Shown one piece after another: positions 6,481 through 7,886 of a DNA stretch of 7,886 bases. The stretch's first letter is position 1. Every line of letters begins with the position of its first letter. The notes under the pieces are model-generated. The model was not told the origin of the DNA. It searched no databases and saw only the letters and a program-made list of their open reading frames with translations. A program made the position numbers and the translations under genes. The DNA is from an uncultured Gammaproteobacteria bacterium. Lineage in GTDB: Bacteria; Pseudomonadota; Gammaproteobacteria; Halothiobacillales; Halothiobacillaceae. Location: contig CALKWL010000308.1 in the NCBI GenBank assembly GCA_938004235.1, forward strand, positions 1 to 7,886, given 5' to 3'.

Positions 6481-6518
6481 ACAAATTTTTGGATTGTGAT
6501 TGAAGCTAAAAAATTCAT

Positions 6519-6522
6519 AGGA
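6519..6522 (+). promoter_or_regulatory. ribosome binding site of the ankyrin-repeat gene
   Basis: AGGA lies 8 bases before the ATG at 6531. It is the best-placed Shine-Dalgarno sequence in the window and it fixes the start. Because it is independent of bioB translation, the ankyrin gene can be translated as a separate unit. The AT-rich stretch 6481-6518 just upstream could also hold a promoter, but I see no convincing -35/-10 pair. Confidence 0.6.
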
Positions 6523-6530
6523 CACCGACC

Positions 6531-7142
6531 ATGCAAGTCACTCTGCGCACCATCATCTTCGCTTTACTCGCACTGCTTGCGTTACCCCTCCACGCAGGCC
6601 CCAACGACTACAAGCTGCTCAATGCTGCCAAAACGGGCGACATCGCCCAAGTCAAGGCGCTGATGAGTGCGGGCGATGTCGACGCCAACGTCATCGACTC
6701 CTTCCAGAATTCGGCGCTGTTGATGGCCGTGGATAACAAGCACCTGGCCGTGGCGGAATTCCTGCTGCAACAAGGTGCCAACATCCACCTCGACAACAAA
6801 TACGGCTACACCCCGCTGATGCAGGCGGTCATGCGCAACGACGCCAAAATGGTGAGCATGTTGCTCGACAAGGGCGCGAAAATTGACCAGAAAAACTTCT
6901 ACACCGAACTCACCCCGCTGATGATGGCGGTGGATAACGGCTCGATGGAGATGGTTGAGTTGTTGCTGGTGCGCGGCGCCCAGTTGAATCTGCAAGACGA
7001 ACGCGGACGCAGTGCGCTGATGCACGCCACCGCCGCACGCCAGCCCAAAATCGCCGAACGTCTGCTACGGGCAGGCGCGGACACCACGCTCAAGGACAAA
7101 CAAGGCCGTACCGCCGACGACTTCAGCAAAAGTAACCTGTAA
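6531..7142 (+). CDS. exported ankyrin-repeat protein
   Basis: This 203-residue protein has an N-terminal Sec signal peptide: a short charged start, the hydrophobic core IIFALLALLALPL (8-20) and a likely cleavage site after LHA (A22). The rest is almost entirely ankyrin repeats at about 28-57, 58-91, 92-125, 126-158 and 159-191. These show the usual TPL/SAL...A...VELLL..GA..N..D pattern, for example YTPLMQAVMRNDAKMVSMLL and SALMHATAARQPKIAERLL. A short capping piece (GRTADDFSKSNL) follows. No enzymatic domain or lipobox cysteine is visible, so it is probably a soluble periplasmic protein-protein interaction scaffold. Known bacterial relatives include exported ankyrin proteins such as Pseudomonas AnkB; a shared role is not shown. 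It sits between bioB and bioF on the same strand, 247 bases after the first and 180 before the second, with its own ribosome binding site. The partner is unknown. Confidence 0.9.
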   Translation: MQVTLRTIIFALLALLALPLHAGPNDYKLLNAAKTGDIAQVKALMSAGDVDANVIDSFQNSALLMAVDNKHLAVAEFLLQQGANIHLDNKYGYTPLMQAVMRNDAKMVSMLLDKGAKIDQKNFYTELTPLMMAVDNGSMEMVELLLVRGAQLNLQDERGRSALMHATAARQPKIAERLLRAGADTTLKDKQGRTADDFSKSNL

Positions 7143-7185
7143 TCGCATGACATCGTTACAACGCGCGCGATCTGATTGTGCATTT

Positions 7186-7268
7186 GGGTGTGCGAATAAA
7201 TTAACGCGAAGCTGGCGTAAGCCCGCACCTACGTTCCATCGTGCAGGTGCGAATTTATTCGCACACCC
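7186..7268. repeat. REP-like palindromic repeat between ankyrin gene and bioF
   Basis: A perfect 17-base inverted repeat, GGGTGTGCGAATAAATT (7186-7202) with AATTTATTCGCACACCC (7252-7268), encloses a second dyad, CGCACCT (7224-7230) with AGGTGCG (7245-7251). The inner dyad is extended by ACG/CGT around the loop TTCCAT. On the minus strand the middle reads GGTGCGGGCTTACGCCAGC, which resembles the core of Pseudomonas-type REP sequences. It has no coding capacity and no following T-run, so it is a repetitive extragenic palindrome rather than an obvious intrinsic terminator. It fills most of the 180-base gap 7143-7322, where I see no clear promoter for bioF. Confidence 0.75.
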
Positions 7269-7322
7269 CACATTTACGACTCTCAATATCACTGCGGCCG
7301 ATAGTTGCAGCCATCTCGCAGA

Positions 7323-7886
7323 ATGAAGCAAGCCCGCATCAAGCAACGCCTGATTGAACGCCATGCCAGCGGCCTGTACCGCACGCCGCGCATTGCCGAA
7401 GGCGCACAAACCCCGCGCCGCATTGTCAACGGCCAGCCCGTGCTGAGCTTTTGCAGCAACGATTACCTTGGCCTGGCCAGCCACCCCGAGGTCATTGCCG
7501 CCTTCCAGCGCGGTGCGAATGAATACGGCGTGGGCAGCGGTGCAGCGCACCTCATCAACGGCCACACCCGCGCCCACCAAGCGCTGGAAGAAGAACTTGC
7601 CGCCTTTTGCGGTTTTGATCGCGCCTTGCTGTTCTCCACCGGCTACATGGCCAATCTGGGCGCAGTCGGCGCGCTGGTCGGACGCGGCGACGCGGTATTT
7701 GAAGACCGCCTCAACCATGCTTCCCTGCTGGATGCCGGCCTGCTTTCAGGCGCTCATTTCAAACGCTATCCCCATAACGATTGCGCCGCACTCGCCCAAC
7801 AACTCGCCGCCAGCAGCGCGCAGGAAAAACTCATCCTCACCGACGGCGTATTCAGCATGGAGGGCGATGTCGCCCCGCTGGCCGAA
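7323..7886 (+). CDS. bioF: 8-amino-7-oxononanoate synthase (3' truncated by window end)
   Basis: BioF is a cytoplasmic PLP enzyme of the alpha-oxoamine synthase family. It condenses pimeloyl-ACP or pimeloyl-CoA with alanine to give 8-amino-7-oxononanoate (7-keto-8-aminopelargonate), an early step of biotin synthesis. The first 188 residues are present, about half of the usual length near 385. Visible family motifs are SFCSNDYLGLASHP (42-55), YGVGSGAAHLINGHT (68-82), the PLP-contacting FSTGYMANL (104-112), the cofactor-stacking histidine in LNHASLLDAG (H132) and TDGVFSMEGD (173-182). The Schiff-base lysine lies beyond the window. The ATG at 7323 gives the standard N-terminus, with GLYR about 17 residues in; only a weak purine stretch (GCAG) precedes it. 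The rest of the bio cluster (bioH, bioC, bioD in many gammaproteobacteria) may follow off the right edge. Confidence 0.96.
   Translation, partial: MKQARIKQRLIERHASGLYRTPRIAEGAQTPRRIVNGQPVLSFCSNDYLGLASHPEVIAAFQRGANEYGVGSGAAHLINGHTRAHQALEEELAAFCGFDRALLFSTGYMANLGAVGALVGRGDAVFEDRLNHASLLDAGLLSGAHFKRYPHNDCAALAQQLAASSAQEKLILTDGVFSMEGDVAPLAE

Noticed and set aside
6469..6663. 64-codon + strand open frame overlapping the ankyrin gene start
   Set aside because: It is out of frame with the ankyrin protein, which has a signal peptide and a well-placed AGGA. The alternative frame has no recognisable domain.
7065..7718. 217-codon minus-strand open frame opposite the ankyrin gene end and bioF
   Set aside because: It runs through the REP-like repeat and antisense to conserved BioF codons. 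The translation shows no recognisable domain and is explained by GC-rich antisense bias.

Overview
The window looks like one end of an assembled contig from a Pseudomonadota bacterium, most likely a beta- or gammaproteobacterium. Four things point there: GC-rich coding sequence with a strong G/C third-position bias, an exosortase-A (PEP-CTERM) type exopolysaccharide gene pair, a comF gene next to biotin genes, and REP-like and MITE-like palindromes between genes. No genus can be fixed from sequence alone. The first 44 bases are not genomic: they match an Illumina library adapter, so genomic DNA starts at about base 45.

Layout. Bases 45-2744 hold two + strand genes overlapping by 4 bases. The first is a 5'-truncated AMP-forming acyl-CoA ligase and the second a fold-type III PLP decarboxylase. 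Both match the families found in exosortase A loci, so this is probably the tail of an exopolysaccharide / PEP-CTERM sorting cluster whose remainder lies off the left edge. After an AT-rich spacer with a possible promoter, bases 2907-4034 encode an FAD-dependent oxidoreductase of the sulfide:quinone oxidoreductase / NDH-2 superfamily. It runs convergently into comF (4069-4776, minus strand).

Bases 4797-7886 hold a biotin region on the + strand: an unrecognised four-helix membrane protein whose stop codon overlaps the bioB start, then bioB, then a secreted ankyrin-repeat protein, then bioF, which is cut by the right edge. BioF makes 8-amino-7-oxononanoate (7-keto-8-aminopelargonate) and BioB does the last sulfur insertion to biotin. 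The ankyrin gene sits between two enzymes of one pathway, and each flanking spacer carries a palindromic repeat: a 99-base MITE-like element nested in an older CACAG-type inverted repeat (6292-6480), and an 83-base REP-like palindrome (7186-7268).

I see no CRISPR array, tRNA, rRNA, transposase or phage gene, and no clearly novel defence or mobile system. The items most worth a second look are the nested repeats, the exported ankyrin protein within the bio genes, the cysteine-rich tail of BioB, the SQR-like flavoprotein lacking one catalytic cysteine, and the adapter at the contig end.
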